From contig NZ_CP145335.1 of NCBI RefSeq assembly GCF_049568105.1, positions 1,426,001-1,490,000 on the forward strand: a stretch of DNA of 64,000 nucleotides. Direction: 5' to 3'. How positions within the stretch are numbered: the first letter of the stretch is position 1; each line of letters opens with the position of its first letter. This DNA is from Salinisphaera sp049568105. Its GTDB lineage: Bacteria > Pseudomonadota > Gammaproteobacteria > Nevskiales > Salinisphaeraceae. The notes below the pieces were generated by a model. The model saw only the letters and a program-made list of their open reading frames with translations, was not told the origin of the DNA and ran no database searches. This document shows, in pieces, positions 16,652 through 27,234 of this stretch. The position numbers were made by a program, and so were the translations under genes.

Positions 16652-18601
16652 ATGTCTGACAACGCACTCGATCTGATCTGTCTGGGCCGCGCGGCGGTCG
16701 ATCTCTATGCCCAGCAGATCGGCAGCCGGCTGGAAGATGTGTCCAGCTTCGCCAAATATCTGGGCGGCAGTTCCGGCAACTGTGCCTATGGCAGCGCGCG
16801 GCTGGGATTGAAGTCGGCGATGCTGACCCGGGTCGGCAACGAACAGTTTGGCAACTTCGTGCTCGAGGAATTCGCCCGTGCCGGGGTCGATGTCTCGCAT
16901 ATGCCGGTCGACAAACAGCGCTTCACCGCGCTGGCGATCTTGGCGATCAAGGACCGCGATACGTTTCCGCTGCTGTTCTATCGCAAGGATTGCGCAGACA
17001 TGGCGATCGCCGCCGAAGATATCGACCCGGACTGGATCGGCACAGCCCGGGCCCTGTCGATCACCGGCACCCATCTGTCGACCGAGACCACCCAGGGCGC
17101 CTGCCGCGCGGCACTCGATGCCGCCAAACAGCACGGCCTGAAGCGCATTCTGGATATTGATTATCGGCCGGTGCTCTGGGGGCTGGCCGAACTCGGCGAC
17201 GGCGAGACCCGCTATGTCGACGACGCCGAAACCACGGCCCATCTGCAACGCTGGATCGGCGATTTCGATCTGATCGTCGGCACCGAAGAAGAATTCCATA
17301 TCGCCGGCGGCACCACCGACACGATTGCCGCGCTCAAAAAAGTCCGCGAACTATCCGATGCGGTACTGGTGTGCAAGCTCGGCGCGCTCGGCTGCACCAT
17401 CTTCGAAGGCCCGGTCGGCGACTCGGTGCACGACGGCGTGCTGGTCGAGGGCGTGAAGGTCGACGTGCTCAACGTTCTGGGCGCCGGCGATGCCTTTATT
17501 TCCGGCTTTCTGCGCGGCTATCTGTGTGACGAACCCTGGGAAATCTGTGCTACCTATGCCAATGCCTGCGGGGCGTTGGTGGTCTCCCGCCACGGCTGTG
17601 CGCCGGCCATGCCGACCGAAACCGAGCTGTTCGACTATCTGGCACGCCGCGATCAGGTGCCGCGTCCCGACCAGGATGCCCGGCTCAACGACCTGCACCG
17701 CAAGACTACGCGTTATCCGGCCGAGTGGGGCCCGATCTATGGCCTGGCCTTCGATCATCGCGTGCAGCTGTTCGACATGGCCGGCGATCTCGGCGTCGAT
17801 GCGGCCCGGTTGTCGCCGCTCAAGGAACTGCTGGTTGCGGCGGCCGAGCAGGGCGTAGCCAAGGCCGGGCTTACCGATCACAAGCCGGCGGTGCTCTGCG
17901 ATGACGTGATCGGCCAGGACGCGCTCAATACCATGACCGGACGTGGCTGGTGGATCGGGCGTCCGGTCGAGCAGCCGGGTTCGCGGCCGCTGCGGTTTCA
18001 GCACGGCGATGACATTGGCAGCCAGCTGCTGTCCTGGCCGGCCGAGCACGTGATCAAGTGTCTGGTGTTCTATCACCCGGACGATGAGATCGCGCTGCGG
18101 CTGGATCAGGAAGACAAGCTGCGCCAGCTCGCCGAGGCTCGGCGGATCTCCGGCCACGAGCTGCTCATAGAGGTGATCCCGCCCAAGGATATGGCACGCG
18201 ACGATACGACCATCGCGCGCAGCCTGCAGCGTTTTTATCACTTAGGGATTCGGCCCGACTGGTGGAAACTGCCGCCGATGGGCGAGGCCGCATGGCAAGC
18301 CGTACGCGAGGTGATCGAGCGTTACGACGAACATTGCCGCGGGGTGGTGCTGCTCGGGCTCGATGCGCCGATGGACGACGTCAAAGCCGGTTTTCGTGAT
18401 GCGAGTGCGTCGCACATCTGTCGCGGTTTCACCATCGGCCGCACCTTGTTCGCTGAGTCGGCCCGAGGCTGGCTGGCTGGTGATCTCGACGATACGGCCT
18501 TCATCGAAGCCGTGTCCGACAACTATGCCGAACTGATCGCGACCTGGCGCGAAGCCGCCAGCGACGTCACGGCCCGCAACATCGCAGGAGCCTCGGTATG
18601 A
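16652..18601 (+). CDS. iolC: Bifunctional 5-dehydro-2-deoxygluconokinase / DUF2090 (aldolase-like) protein
   Basis: This is a 649-aa fusion. Residues 1 to about 325 are a PfkB/ribokinase-type kinase (IolC), with 'LGGSSGNCAYGSARLGL' and the anion-hole motif 'LGAGDAFISGFLRG'. It phosphorylates 2-deoxy-5-keto-gluconate. Residues from about 330 onward form a DUF2090 domain ('YGLAFDHRVQLFDMA', 'ICRGFTIGRTLFAESARGWL'), a class I aldolase-like fold thought to replace IolJ by splitting the phosphorylated product into malonate semialdehyde and DHAP. No separate iolJ is seen in the window. GGAG precedes the ATG. The stop overlaps iolD by ATGA. Confidence 0.93.
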   Translation: MSDNALDLICLGRAAVDLYAQQIGSRLEDVSSFAKYLGGSSGNCAYGSARLGLKSAMLTRVGNEQFGNFVLEEFARAGVDVSHMPVDKQRFTALAILAIKDRDTFPLLFYRKDCADMAIAAEDIDPDWIGTARALSITGTHLSTETTQGACRAALDAAKQHGLKRILDIDYRPVLWGLAELGDGETRYVDDAETTAHLQRWIGDFDLIVGTEEEFHIAGGTTDTIAALKKVRELSDAVLVCKLGALGCTIFEGPVGDSVHDGVLVEGVKVDVLNVLGAGDAFISGFLRGYLCDEPWEICATYANACGALVVSRHGCAPAMPTETELFDYLARRDQVPRPDQDARLNDLHRKTTRYPAEWGPIYGLAFDHRVQLFDMAGDLGVDAARLSPLKELLVAAAEQGVAKAGLTDHKPAVLCDDVIGQDALNTMTGRGWWIGRPVEQPGSRPLRFQHGDDIGSQLLSWPAEHVIKCLVFYHPDDEIALRLDQEDKLRQLAEARRISGHELLIEVIPPKDMARDDTTIARSLQRFYHLGIRPDWWKLPPMGEAAWQAVREVIERYDEHCRGVVLLGLDAPMDDVKAGFRDASASHICRGFTIGRTLFAESARGWLAGDLDDTAFIEAVSDNYAELIATWREAASDVTARNIAGASV

Positions 18602-20451
18602 GCGCACAAAATACCGTCCGCCTGACCATGGCCCAGGCGCTGGTCCGTTATTTGACGGCCCAGCACACCGAAATCGATGGCCAGCGCCTACCTCTGTTCG
18701 CTGGCTGTTTTGCCATCTTCGGCCACGGTAACGTTGCCGGTATGGGCGAGGCCCTGTACGCCGAGCGCGATACGTTTCCGACGTACCGTGCCCATAACGA
18801 GCAGGGCATGACCCATGCGGCCATCGCCTTCGCCAAACAGAACCAGCGCCGGCGCATGATGGCCGTCACTACCTCGATCGGGCCCGGTGCGTTGAACATG
18901 GTCACCGCCGCCGGCTTGGCCCATGCCAACCGGCTGCCAGTGCTGCTATTGCCCGGGGATACCTTTGCTACCCGCCAGCCGGACCCGGTGCTCCAGCAGG
19001 TCGAGCATTACGGCGCGCCGTCGATCACGGTCAACGATGCCTTCGCACCGGTGTCGCGCTATTTCGATCGCATCACCCGGCCCGAGCAATTGTTATCGAG
19101 TCTGCCGGCGGCGATCGAGACTCTGCTCGATCCAGTCGACTGCGGACCGGCCACGCTGGCACTGCCCCAAGATGTCCAAGCCGAGGCCTATGACTTCCCG
19201 GTCTCGTTCTTCGAGCCGCGGGTGCATCGCATCCGGCGGCCAGGGTTGGACGAGGTCGAGCTGGCGGCGGCGATCGCAACCCTCAAGGGCGCCGAGAAGC
19301 CACTCATCATCGCTGGCGGCGGCGTGCTGTATGCCGGGGCCTCCGAAAAACTCGCCCGGTTCGCCGAAGACCATGGCATTCCGGTGGCCGAGACCCAGGC
19401 CGGCAAGGGCAGCCTGCGCGCTGATCACCCCAATAACGTTGGCTCGATCGGCGTGACGGGCGGCACCGCCGCCAATGCGCTGGCCGAGGCCGCGGATGTG
19501 ATCGTCGCGCTCGGCACGCGGCTACAGGATTTCACCACCGGCTCTCGGGCCCTGTATATGGACCACGGGCCGAGGCTGCTCGGCGTGAATGTGGCTCGCT
19601 TCGATGCCGCTAAGCACGGCAGCCAGTCGTTGATCGGCGATGCCGCCGTGGCGCTTGATGCACTAGCGGCCGGGCTGGCCGGCTGGCAGTCGGCCAGTGT
19701 CTGGCAGAACGAACTCGCTGAAAAACGCACGGCTTGGCTGGATATCGTCGAACGGGTCACGGCCGATGACGGTTCCGAGCGCCCGGCCGACAGCCAGGTG
19801 CTCGGCGCGGTCAATCGCGCGGCCGGCGAGAACGGCACCGTGGTCTGTGCCGCGGGTGGTCTGCCGGGCGAACTGCACAAGAACTATCGCACCACTGGGC
19901 CGGGCAGCTATCACGTCGAATACGGCTTTTCCTGCATGGGCTATGAGATCGCCGGCGGGTTGGGGGCCAAGATGGCTGCACCCGAGCGCGATGTCTACGT
20001 CATGGTCGGCGACGGCAGCTACATGATGCTCAACTCCGAGCTGGCCACCTCGGTCATGCTCGGCTACAAGCTGATCGTGGTGCTGCTCGACAATCGCGGC
20101 TACGGCTGTATCCATCGCCTGCAGGGCGCGACCGTGGGCGTCGAGTTCAACAATCTGTTCGAGGGCTGTAACACGATCGAGGCCGGCGCCCCGGATATCG
20201 ATTTCGCGGCTCATGCCAAGGCACTCGGCTGCGAGGCCGAATGGGTTACTGGCATTGCCGGGTTGCAAGACGCACTGGCGCGGGCCCGGGCCAACGAGCG
20301 GTCTACCGTGATCGCGCTCAAGACCGATCCGGACAAAGAAACCACGGAAGGCGGTGCCTGGTGGGATGTGCCAGTCGCCGAAGTGTCGAGCCGCGATGCC
20401 GTGGCCGAACGGCGGGCCGGCTATGACCACAGCAAGCAGCGTCAACGCTAG
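18598..20451 (+). CDS. iolD: 3D-(3,5/4)-trihydroxycyclohexane-1,2-dione acylhydrolase
   Basis: This 617-aa thiamine-diphosphate enzyme hydrolyses the cyclic dione to 5-deoxy-glucuronate in inositol breakdown. It has the family layout: 'NEQGMTHAAIAFAKQ' with the catalytic Glu, a central 'IIAGGGVLYAGA' domain, and the ThDP/Mg motif 'VMVGDGSYMMLNSELATSV' then 'VVLLDNRGYGCIHRLQ'. The start is ATG 18598, overlapping the iolC stop, so the two are translationally coupled. iolE follows 10 bp after the stop. Confidence 0.95.
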   Translation: MSAQNTVRLTMAQALVRYLTAQHTEIDGQRLPLFAGCFAIFGHGNVAGMGEALYAERDTFPTYRAHNEQGMTHAAIAFAKQNQRRRMMAVTTSIGPGALNMVTAAGLAHANRLPVLLLPGDTFATRQPDPVLQQVEHYGAPSITVNDAFAPVSRYFDRITRPEQLLSSLPAAIETLLDPVDCGPATLALPQDVQAEAYDFPVSFFEPRVHRIRRPGLDEVELAAAIATLKGAEKPLIIAGGGVLYAGASEKLARFAEDHGIPVAETQAGKGSLRADHPNNVGSIGVTGGTAANALAEAADVIVALGTRLQDFTTGSRALYMDHGPRLLGVNVARFDAAKHGSQSLIGDAAVALDALAAGLAGWQSASVWQNELAEKRTAWLDIVERVTADDGSERPADSQVLGAVNRAAGENGTVVCAAGGLPGELHKNYRTTGPGSYHVEYGFSCMGYEIAGGLGAKMAAPERDVYVMVGDGSYMMLNSELATSVMLGYKLIVVLLDNRGYGCIHRLQGATVGVEFNNLFEGCNTIEAGAPDIDFAAHAKALGCEAEWVTGIAGLQDALARARANERSTVIALKTDPDKETTEGGAWWDVPVAEVSSRDAVAERRAGYDHSKQRQR

Positions 20452-20461
20452 GAGCAAGACA

Positions 20462-21367
20462 ATGAGTATTCGACTGGGCGTTAATCCGCTGCTCTGGACC
20501 AACGACGATCTACCGCTGCTGGGCGACGAAACTTCGCTCGCCCAGTGCCTGGCCGAAGCCAAGCGGGCCGGCTACGAAGGGGTGGAAATGGGCCGCAAGT
20601 TCCCGACCACCTTCGAAGGCCTGGGGCCGCTGCTGAGCCACGAACAGTTGGCTCTGGCCTCGGGCTGGTATTCCTCGAGTTTGCTGGAGCACAGCGTCGA
20701 GGACGAGATCGAGGCCATGCAGGGCCATCTTGCCCTGATGAAGGCCACCGGGGTGACCGCGATGGTGTTCTGCGAAACCGCGCGCTGTGTGCATCTCGAC
20801 CGTGGCATGCCGGTGTCGCGCCGGCCACGGCTACGAGATGCCGAATGGGAATATCTGGCCCCACGCATCGACGCGATCGCCGACTATCTGGCTGGCGAGG
20901 GCATTCAGATGGCCTATCACCACCACATGGGTACCGCGGTCCAGTCCACCGACGACGTCGCCCGGCTGATGGCTTCGACCAGCGAGCGCGTCGGCCTACT
21001 GTTCGACACCGGCCATTGCCGGTTTGGCGGCGGCGATCCCCTGGACTGGCTGGATCGCTGGGGTGATCGGATGGTGCATGTCCACTGCAAGGACGTGCGC
21101 GATGCCGTGGTCAGCCGTTCGCACAACCGCAACGCCAGTTTCCTGGATGCGGTGGTCGACGGCGTATTCGCCATTCCTGGCGATGGCAGCCTGGATTTCG
21201 ACGCCATTCTGGCGCGCCTGGCGCAGAGCGGCTACGCCGGCTGGCTGATCACCGAAGCCGAAAACGATCCCACCGTGACGCCGTCCTGGCCGCTGGCCGA
21301 ACGAAGCTATCGCTATCTACGAGATACGGCGCGGCGCGCCGGTTTTGCCCTGGCTGCCGCTGCTTGA
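20462..21367 (+). CDS. iolE: myo-Inosose-2 dehydratase
   Basis: This 301-aa TIM-barrel enzyme converts scyllo-inosose to the dione used by IolD. It starts MSIRLGVNPLLWTNDDLP behind TAGGAG. IolE hallmarks are 'GYEGVEMGRKFP', 'MAYHHHMGTAVQS', 'VGLLFDTGHCRFGGGD', 'VHVHCKDVR' and 'IPGDGSLDF'. Glu, Asp and His ligands of the metal site are present. It lies in the iolC-iolD-iolE-iolA operon. Confidence 0.93.
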   Translation: MSIRLGVNPLLWTNDDLPLLGDETSLAQCLAEAKRAGYEGVEMGRKFPTTFEGLGPLLSHEQLALASGWYSSSLLEHSVEDEIEAMQGHLALMKATGVTAMVFCETARCVHLDRGMPVSRRPRLRDAEWEYLAPRIDAIADYLAGEGIQMAYHHHMGTAVQSTDDVARLMASTSERVGLLFDTGHCRFGGGDPLDWLDRWGDRMVHVHCKDVRDAVVSRSHNRNASFLDAVVDGVFAIPGDGSLDFDAILARLAQSGYAGWLITEAENDPTVTPSWPLAERSYRYLRDTARRAGFALAAAA

Positions 21368-21404
21368 TCGGCATCGCACGACATACGATTCAAAGGACCT
21401 AGAC

Positions 21405-22904
<1,500 letters not shown>

Positions 22905-22920
22905 CCACCACGGATCGGGC

Positions 22921-22945
22921 CGCCGGGCGTAGCCCACGCCCGGCG
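22921..22945 (+). other. Intercistronic hairpin after iolA
   Basis: CGCCGGGCGT-AGCCC-ACGCCCGGCG forms a perfect ten-pair stem followed only by CTTTC. It is either a weak terminator or an RNA-stabilising hairpin between iolA and the iolE paralogue. Confidence 0.6.
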
Positions 22946-22965
22946 CTTTCGTCGAGGAGAGCATC

Positions 22966-23937
22966 ATGAGCACGACGACTTCGAACGTGCAGGCCCCTCC
23001 TGCGCGTGAATGGCAGGCCAGCCAGCGAGCGACCCGAGAATGGGTATCGCCGTATGGGCTGCGTCTTGGCATTAATCCGCTCGGCTGGACCAACGACGTG
23101 ATCACCGAGTTCGGTGACGAGACACCGGTCGAAACCTTCATCGCCGAGGCGGCTGTGGCCGGTTACGAAGGCGTCGAGATGGGTCGGAAATTCCCGACCG
23201 AGCCGGACGCCGTCGGCCGTCTGTTGGCCGACGGGAATATGGATCTCGTCTCCGGTTGGTATTCCGGCCGGCTCGGCGAGATCGGCGTGGCCGAAGAACT
23301 CGCCCACGTCGATTCGCATGCCCAGGTACTGGCCGAAAACGGCGCCCGCGTGATGGTCTACGGTGAAACCGGGCTAATGCCCGGCGACGATCCGCTCAAC
23401 GAGCCATTGTCGGCTGCGCCGACTGTGGCCGACGGCGAGTGGGCAGCCTACGGCCAGCGGCTGACTGAGTTCGCCGAGGCGCTGGAACGCCACTACGGTA
23501 TCCAGTTGGCTTACCACGCGCATCTGATGATGGTGGCCGAGTCCGAAGCCGAGATCGATCGGCTGATGGCCGAGACCGGCGACGCGGTCGGGCTACTATT
23601 CGATACCGGCCATATCGTGGCCGGCGGCGGCAATCTGGCGCGCGTGCTCGCCAAGCATGGGCACCGGGTCAATCATATTCACCTGAAAGATATCCGGCGC
23701 GATGTCTTTGCCGGCGTCCGCGAGCGCGATGCGTCGTTCAACACCGGCGTGCGGGCCGGCATGTTCACCGTGCCGGGCGACGGCTACATCGACTATGCCC
23801 CGGTAATCGATTTCGCCAAAAGCGAGGCCTACAACGGCTGGCTGGTGGTCGAGGCCGAGCAGGACCCAGCCCAGGCGCCGTCGGCCGAATATGCCGACAA
23901 AGCGATACGCACGGTGCGATCGCTCTTCAGGGGGTAG
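22966..23937 (+). CDS. IolE paralogue (myo-inosose-2 dehydratase-like)
   Basis: This 323-aa protein is clearly homologous to the IolE at 20462. It shares 'LGINPLGWTNDVI', 'GYEGVEMGRKFP', 'LAYHAHLMMVAES', 'VGLLFDTGHIVAGGGNL', 'NHIHLKDIRRDV' and 'VPGDGYIDY'. It has an extra N-terminal arm of about 30 residues. GAGGAG precedes the ATG. A second dehydratase suggests a separate inosose isomer or a differently regulated isoenzyme. Confidence 0.88.
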   Translation: MSTTTSNVQAPPAREWQASQRATREWVSPYGLRLGINPLGWTNDVITEFGDETPVETFIAEAAVAGYEGVEMGRKFPTEPDAVGRLLADGNMDLVSGWYSGRLGEIGVAEELAHVDSHAQVLAENGARVMVYGETGLMPGDDPLNEPLSAAPTVADGEWAAYGQRLTEFAEALERHYGIQLAYHAHLMMVAESEAEIDRLMAETGDAVGLLFDTGHIVAGGGNLARVLAKHGHRVNHIHLKDIRRDVFAGVRERDASFNTGVRAGMFTVPGDGYIDYAPVIDFAKSEAYNGWLVVEAEQDPAQAPSAEYADKAIRTVRSLFRG

Positions 23938-23949
23938 TTCATCAAGACA

Positions 23950-24348
23950 CTATCCGCAGATCGACGCCAATTCACGCAGATGACAGAAAGACCGCTGCGG
24001 CGGGCGCCAAGCCTAGCAATGCTTGGCGAGCTTTGGCGCATTCAAAACGGATTTGTCTGCCGATCTGCGTGCTTCTGCCTCGATCTGGGAATAAAAATCT
24101 TCTGAGGAATCACCGAAATGGCGATACCACTCAACCTCGGCATCATCGGCACCGTCGTCACCGGGCATGCCCAGGCTGATGTGTCCGCAGAACCGTATAG
24201 ATCTACGCATATAAAAGAAAGATAACGACAGATTGCGCCCAGCCCAGACATGCTGTTGCGCGCTTGGGCGCACTCAAAATCATCTGTCTTCAGATCTGCG
24301 TGTATCGGCGTCGATCTGCGGACAAAATTTTTCGAGGAGATCACTAAA
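23950..24348 (+). repeat. Duplicated leader region upstream of dehydrogenase 4
   Basis: Two related stretches of about 170-200 bp follow one another. Each has a hairpin built on GCGCC(A/C)AGC...GCTTGG(G)CGC, then GATCTGCGTG...TCGATCTG(G/C)G, an A-rich run, a GAGGA-type ribosome site and an ATG that begins a Gfo/Idh/MocA N-terminus. The first copy leads into the truncated frame at 24118, the second into the intact gene at 24349. A fainter third copy of the leader end (CTGCGGACCGATAAAAAACC) precedes the gene at 25744. Confidence 0.6.
24118..24225 (+). pseudogene. Truncated 5' copy of a Gfo/Idh/MocA gene
   Basis: After a TGAGGA site, ATG 24118 opens a 35-codon frame reading MAIPLNLGIIGTVVTGHAQAD and then unrelated residues to TAA. 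Its first 20 codons parallel the start of the intact gene at 24349 (MAEQLNIGIIGTGFMGRAHAE), including the GxIGT nucleotide motif. It is best explained as the remnant of a tandem duplication; a translated leader peptide is the alternative. Confidence 0.6.
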
Positions 24349-25512
24349 ATGGCAGAACAACTGAATATCGGCATTATCGGCACCGGTTTCATGGGGCGGG
24401 CCCACGCCGAGGCGTTCTGGCGCTGTGCCGCGCTCTATACGGACCTCGCGCTGCGCCCGCATTTGTATGCGGTAGCCGATGTCAGCCGCGAACTGGCCGA
24501 GGCGGCGAAGACCCGCTTCAACTTCGACAAGGCCTATGACGACTGGCGGGCGATGATCGCCGACCCGGACGTGCATGTGGTCGATATCACTTCGCCGAAC
24601 CAGTTTCATCACGAGATGGCGCTGGAGGCGATCGCGGCCGGCAAGCACGTCTACTGTGAAAAGCCGCTGGCGATGTCGACAGCGGAAGCCAACGAGATGC
24701 GCGATGCCGCCGAAAAAGCCGGCGTCAAGACCATGGTCTCGTTCAACAACATCAAAACACCCGCGGCCATGCTCGCCAAGCAGATCATCGATCGCGGCGA
24801 GATCGGCACGCCGACCCGTTTTCGCGGCACCTTCGACCAAGGCTTTTTCAACGATCCGGAGTTGCCGTGGTCCTGGCGCTGCTCGCGGGCGGCCGCCGGT
24901 ACCGGCTCGCTCGGCGATCTCGGCGCGCACGTAATCGGCGTAGCCCAGTATCTGATGGGCGATTTCGCGCGCGTCTGCGGCCAGTCGCAGGTCGTGTTCG
25001 ACAAGCGCCCGGTGGCCGATCCAGGCGCCGGCTATTCGTCCAAGGCCGGGGCCGACGCCGAATGGCGCGAGGTCGAGAACGACGACCAGACCCAGTGCTT
25101 GGTGAAGTTTTCATCGGGTGCGGCTGGCGTGGTCGAATCCTCGCGGATCGCCGCCGGCAAGATCATGGGCGTGGAATGGGAGATTTCCGGCACTGAAGGC
25201 ACCATCATCATGGATGGCGAGCGCTTCAACGAGCTGCAGGTCTTTCGTATGCGCGACGAAAAACGCGACCGTGGCTTCAAGACCCTGTTGGCCGGCTCCC
25301 AGGTACCGCAGTACGCCGGCTTCTTCCCCTTCGATTTCGGTGGCGGCAGCCTCGGTTTCTACGACGCCAAGGTGATCGACGTCTGCGATCTCGTCACCGG
25401 TATCGCCAGCGCCGACGACTGCTACCCGAACTTCAACTTCGGCGCCCGCAACCAGCGGATCCTCGAAGCGATCGACGAATCCTGTCAGTCGGAGTCCTGG
25501 GTGACCGTGTGA
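24349..25512 (+). CDS. Gfo/Idh/MocA family oxidoreductase (dehydrogenase 4)
   Basis: This 387-aa protein has 'IGIIGTGFMGRAHAEAFW', catalytic 'CEKPLAMSTAEANEM', 'GSLGDLGAHVIGVAQYL', and a C-terminal beta-sheet domain with 'ISGTEGTIIMDGERFNEL'. It is paralogous to the gene at 27235 ('VENDDQ', 'GTEGTI', similar length). The start is ATG 24349 with CGAGGAG upstream. The likely substrate is an inositol isomer or derived sugar. Confidence 0.85.
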   Translation: MAEQLNIGIIGTGFMGRAHAEAFWRCAALYTDLALRPHLYAVADVSRELAEAAKTRFNFDKAYDDWRAMIADPDVHVVDITSPNQFHHEMALEAIAAGKHVYCEKPLAMSTAEANEMRDAAEKAGVKTMVSFNNIKTPAAMLAKQIIDRGEIGTPTRFRGTFDQGFFNDPELPWSWRCSRAAAGTGSLGDLGAHVIGVAQYLMGDFARVCGQSQVVFDKRPVADPGAGYSSKAGADAEWREVENDDQTQCLVKFSSGAAGVVESSRIAAGKIMGVEWEISGTEGTIIMDGERFNELQVFRMRDEKRDRGFKTLLAGSQVPQYAGFFPFDFGGGSLGFYDAKVIDVCDLVTGIASADDCYPNFNFGARNQRILEAIDESCQSESWVTV

Positions 25513-25743
25513 GTTTGAATCGATTCGCAGATGCGCGCCGATTGGCCCCGATGGCTCGGTCACGGGTTTCGAACCGAGATTAAGCGCCGAACTCGATCAG
25601 GGCGCGAGCGGTGTCGCCGAGGTCTGTGCAACGCAATCGTTCTGCGCGGGCTCGCCTTCGCCTATCGCTGTCTTTTCAATCGGCGTTCATCGGCATGGGC
25701 CTGCGGACCGATAAAAAACCAAGCTGCCTGAGGAGAAATAACA

Positions 25744-26916
25744 ATGAAATCATTCGAACAGCCGATCCGCATCGGTATGGTCGGCGGCGGGCCAGGCGCC
25801 GGTATTGCCACGGCCCACCGCGCCGGGCTGCGCATGGATGGCCGCTACGATCTAGTTGCGGGGGCGTTTTCCCGCGATCTCGACAAGTCCCGCCAAGCAG
25901 GCCGTGAACTGGGTGTCGACGAATCGCGCGTCTATGCCAGCTACGAAGACATGGCTGCAGCCGAGGCCGCCCGCGAGGACGGTATCGAAGCCGTAGCCGT
26001 GGTCACGCCCAATGCCAGCCATCACCCAGTATCCAAGGTTTTTCTCGAGCACGGCATCCATGTCATCTGCGACAAGCCGCTGACCGACGATTTCGACAAG
26101 GCCCAAGAGCTGCACCGGTTGGCCGAAGCCCAGGGCCTGGTATTCACGCTCACCCACAACTACGCCAGCCATGCCATGGTGCGCGAAGCCGCCCGGCGCG
26201 TGCGCCGCGGCGATCTAGGCGCCATCCGGATGGTCCAGGGCGAATTCGCCTCGGGCTGGGCTGCGGGCGAGGTCGAGTCGGAGGCCGACAACAAGCAGGC
26301 TGCCTGGCGCACCGATCCGGACCAGGCCGGCGAGGCCAGCGTGATCTACGACCTGGGTACGCATATCCATCATTTGGCGTGCTATGTCTCGGGGCTTGCG
26401 ATCGAGTCTTTGGCCGCCGATCTGTCGACCGTGGTACCCAATCGCCAGGTCTATGACAACGCCAACGTCATGCTGCGATTTGCTGGTGGCGCCCGCGGTG
26501 CGTTGTGGATCACCATGGCTGCGACGGGCGCCGAGCACGGTCTGCGGCTGCGTGTGGTCGGGGCCAAGGCTTCGCTCGAATGGTGCCACGAGGATCCGCA
26601 TCATCTACAACTGTGCTATCCCGACGGCCGGCGCGAAGTGTTGGCCCAGGGTGGGGCGACGTTGTCGACGGATGCCGAGGCGCTGACGCGGATCGGCCTT
26701 GGCCACCCCGAAGGCTTCCTCGAATCCTTCGCCAATATCTATTCAGAAGCTGCCGAGGCGATCGCGGCGACGCGTACCGACCCACGACCGGCGCGTGCGG
26801 CACTCGCCTATCCGAGCACGGCCGATGGCGTGCTGGGGCTGCAATTCGTGGCTGCGGTCCAGGAATCCGCAGCCGGCGACGGCCGCTGGATCACGCTGGC
26901 CCCCATCGATCTATGA
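25744..26916 (+). CDS. Gfo/Idh/MocA family oxidoreductase (dehydrogenase 5)
   Basis: This 390-aa protein starts MKSFEQPIRIGMVGGGPGAGIA behind TGAGGAG. The usual CEKP motif reads 'CDKPLTDDFDKAQ', keeping the catalytic Lys. 'DLGTHIHHLACYVSG' supplies the His pair of the active-site helix. This longer subfamily often accompanies inositol or sugar-acid genes; the substrate is unknown. Confidence 0.85.
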   Translation: MKSFEQPIRIGMVGGGPGAGIATAHRAGLRMDGRYDLVAGAFSRDLDKSRQAGRELGVDESRVYASYEDMAAAEAAREDGIEAVAVVTPNASHHPVSKVFLEHGIHVICDKPLTDDFDKAQELHRLAEAQGLVFTLTHNYASHAMVREAARRVRRGDLGAIRMVQGEFASGWAAGEVESEADNKQAAWRTDPDQAGEASVIYDLGTHIHHLACYVSGLAIESLAADLSTVVPNRQVYDNANVMLRFAGGARGALWITMAATGAEHGLRLRVVGAKASLEWCHEDPHHLQLCYPDGRREVLAQGGATLSTDAEALTRIGLGHPEGFLESFANIYSEAAEAIAATRTDPRPARAALAYPSTADGVLGLQFVAAVQESAAGDGRWITLAPIDL

Positions 26917-26952
26917 GATCGGGTGGCATCGTCGGCGCGCACTGCTAGGGCC

Positions 26953-27176
26953 TGTTGAGATTTCGTCCGAACGCCGCGTTGCTGGCCCAAATCGTGGCGG
27001 GCCAGGCGCGTCACGCGGGCCGACACGATTTCAGGCGCAACCCTTTGGGACAGCGGCTGTCAGGCCGCAATCCAGTGTTGCCGCTTAGGGACGTAGCACA
27101 ACCACGGCGTATTCGCGCCGCCTCGGCTGGGCAGCCCAACAGCCCTTGGCGCGGGCTCGCACTAAACTTCGACACA
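26953..27176 (+). repeat. MITE-like dispersed repeat, copy B (about 224 bp)
   Basis: It starts TGTTGAGATTTCGTCCGAACG and carries CAACCCTTTGGGACAGC and, near the right end, GGCGCGGGCTCGCACTAAAC. It matches copies A and C in order and spacing but is shorter and more diverged. It lies between two dehydrogenase genes and has no coding signal. Confidence 0.65.
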
Positions 27177-27234
27177 CCCTAGGCTAGTTGGCATTCGTTT
27201 TGGATCGTATCCGTTAAATCAAGGAGATACGCGC

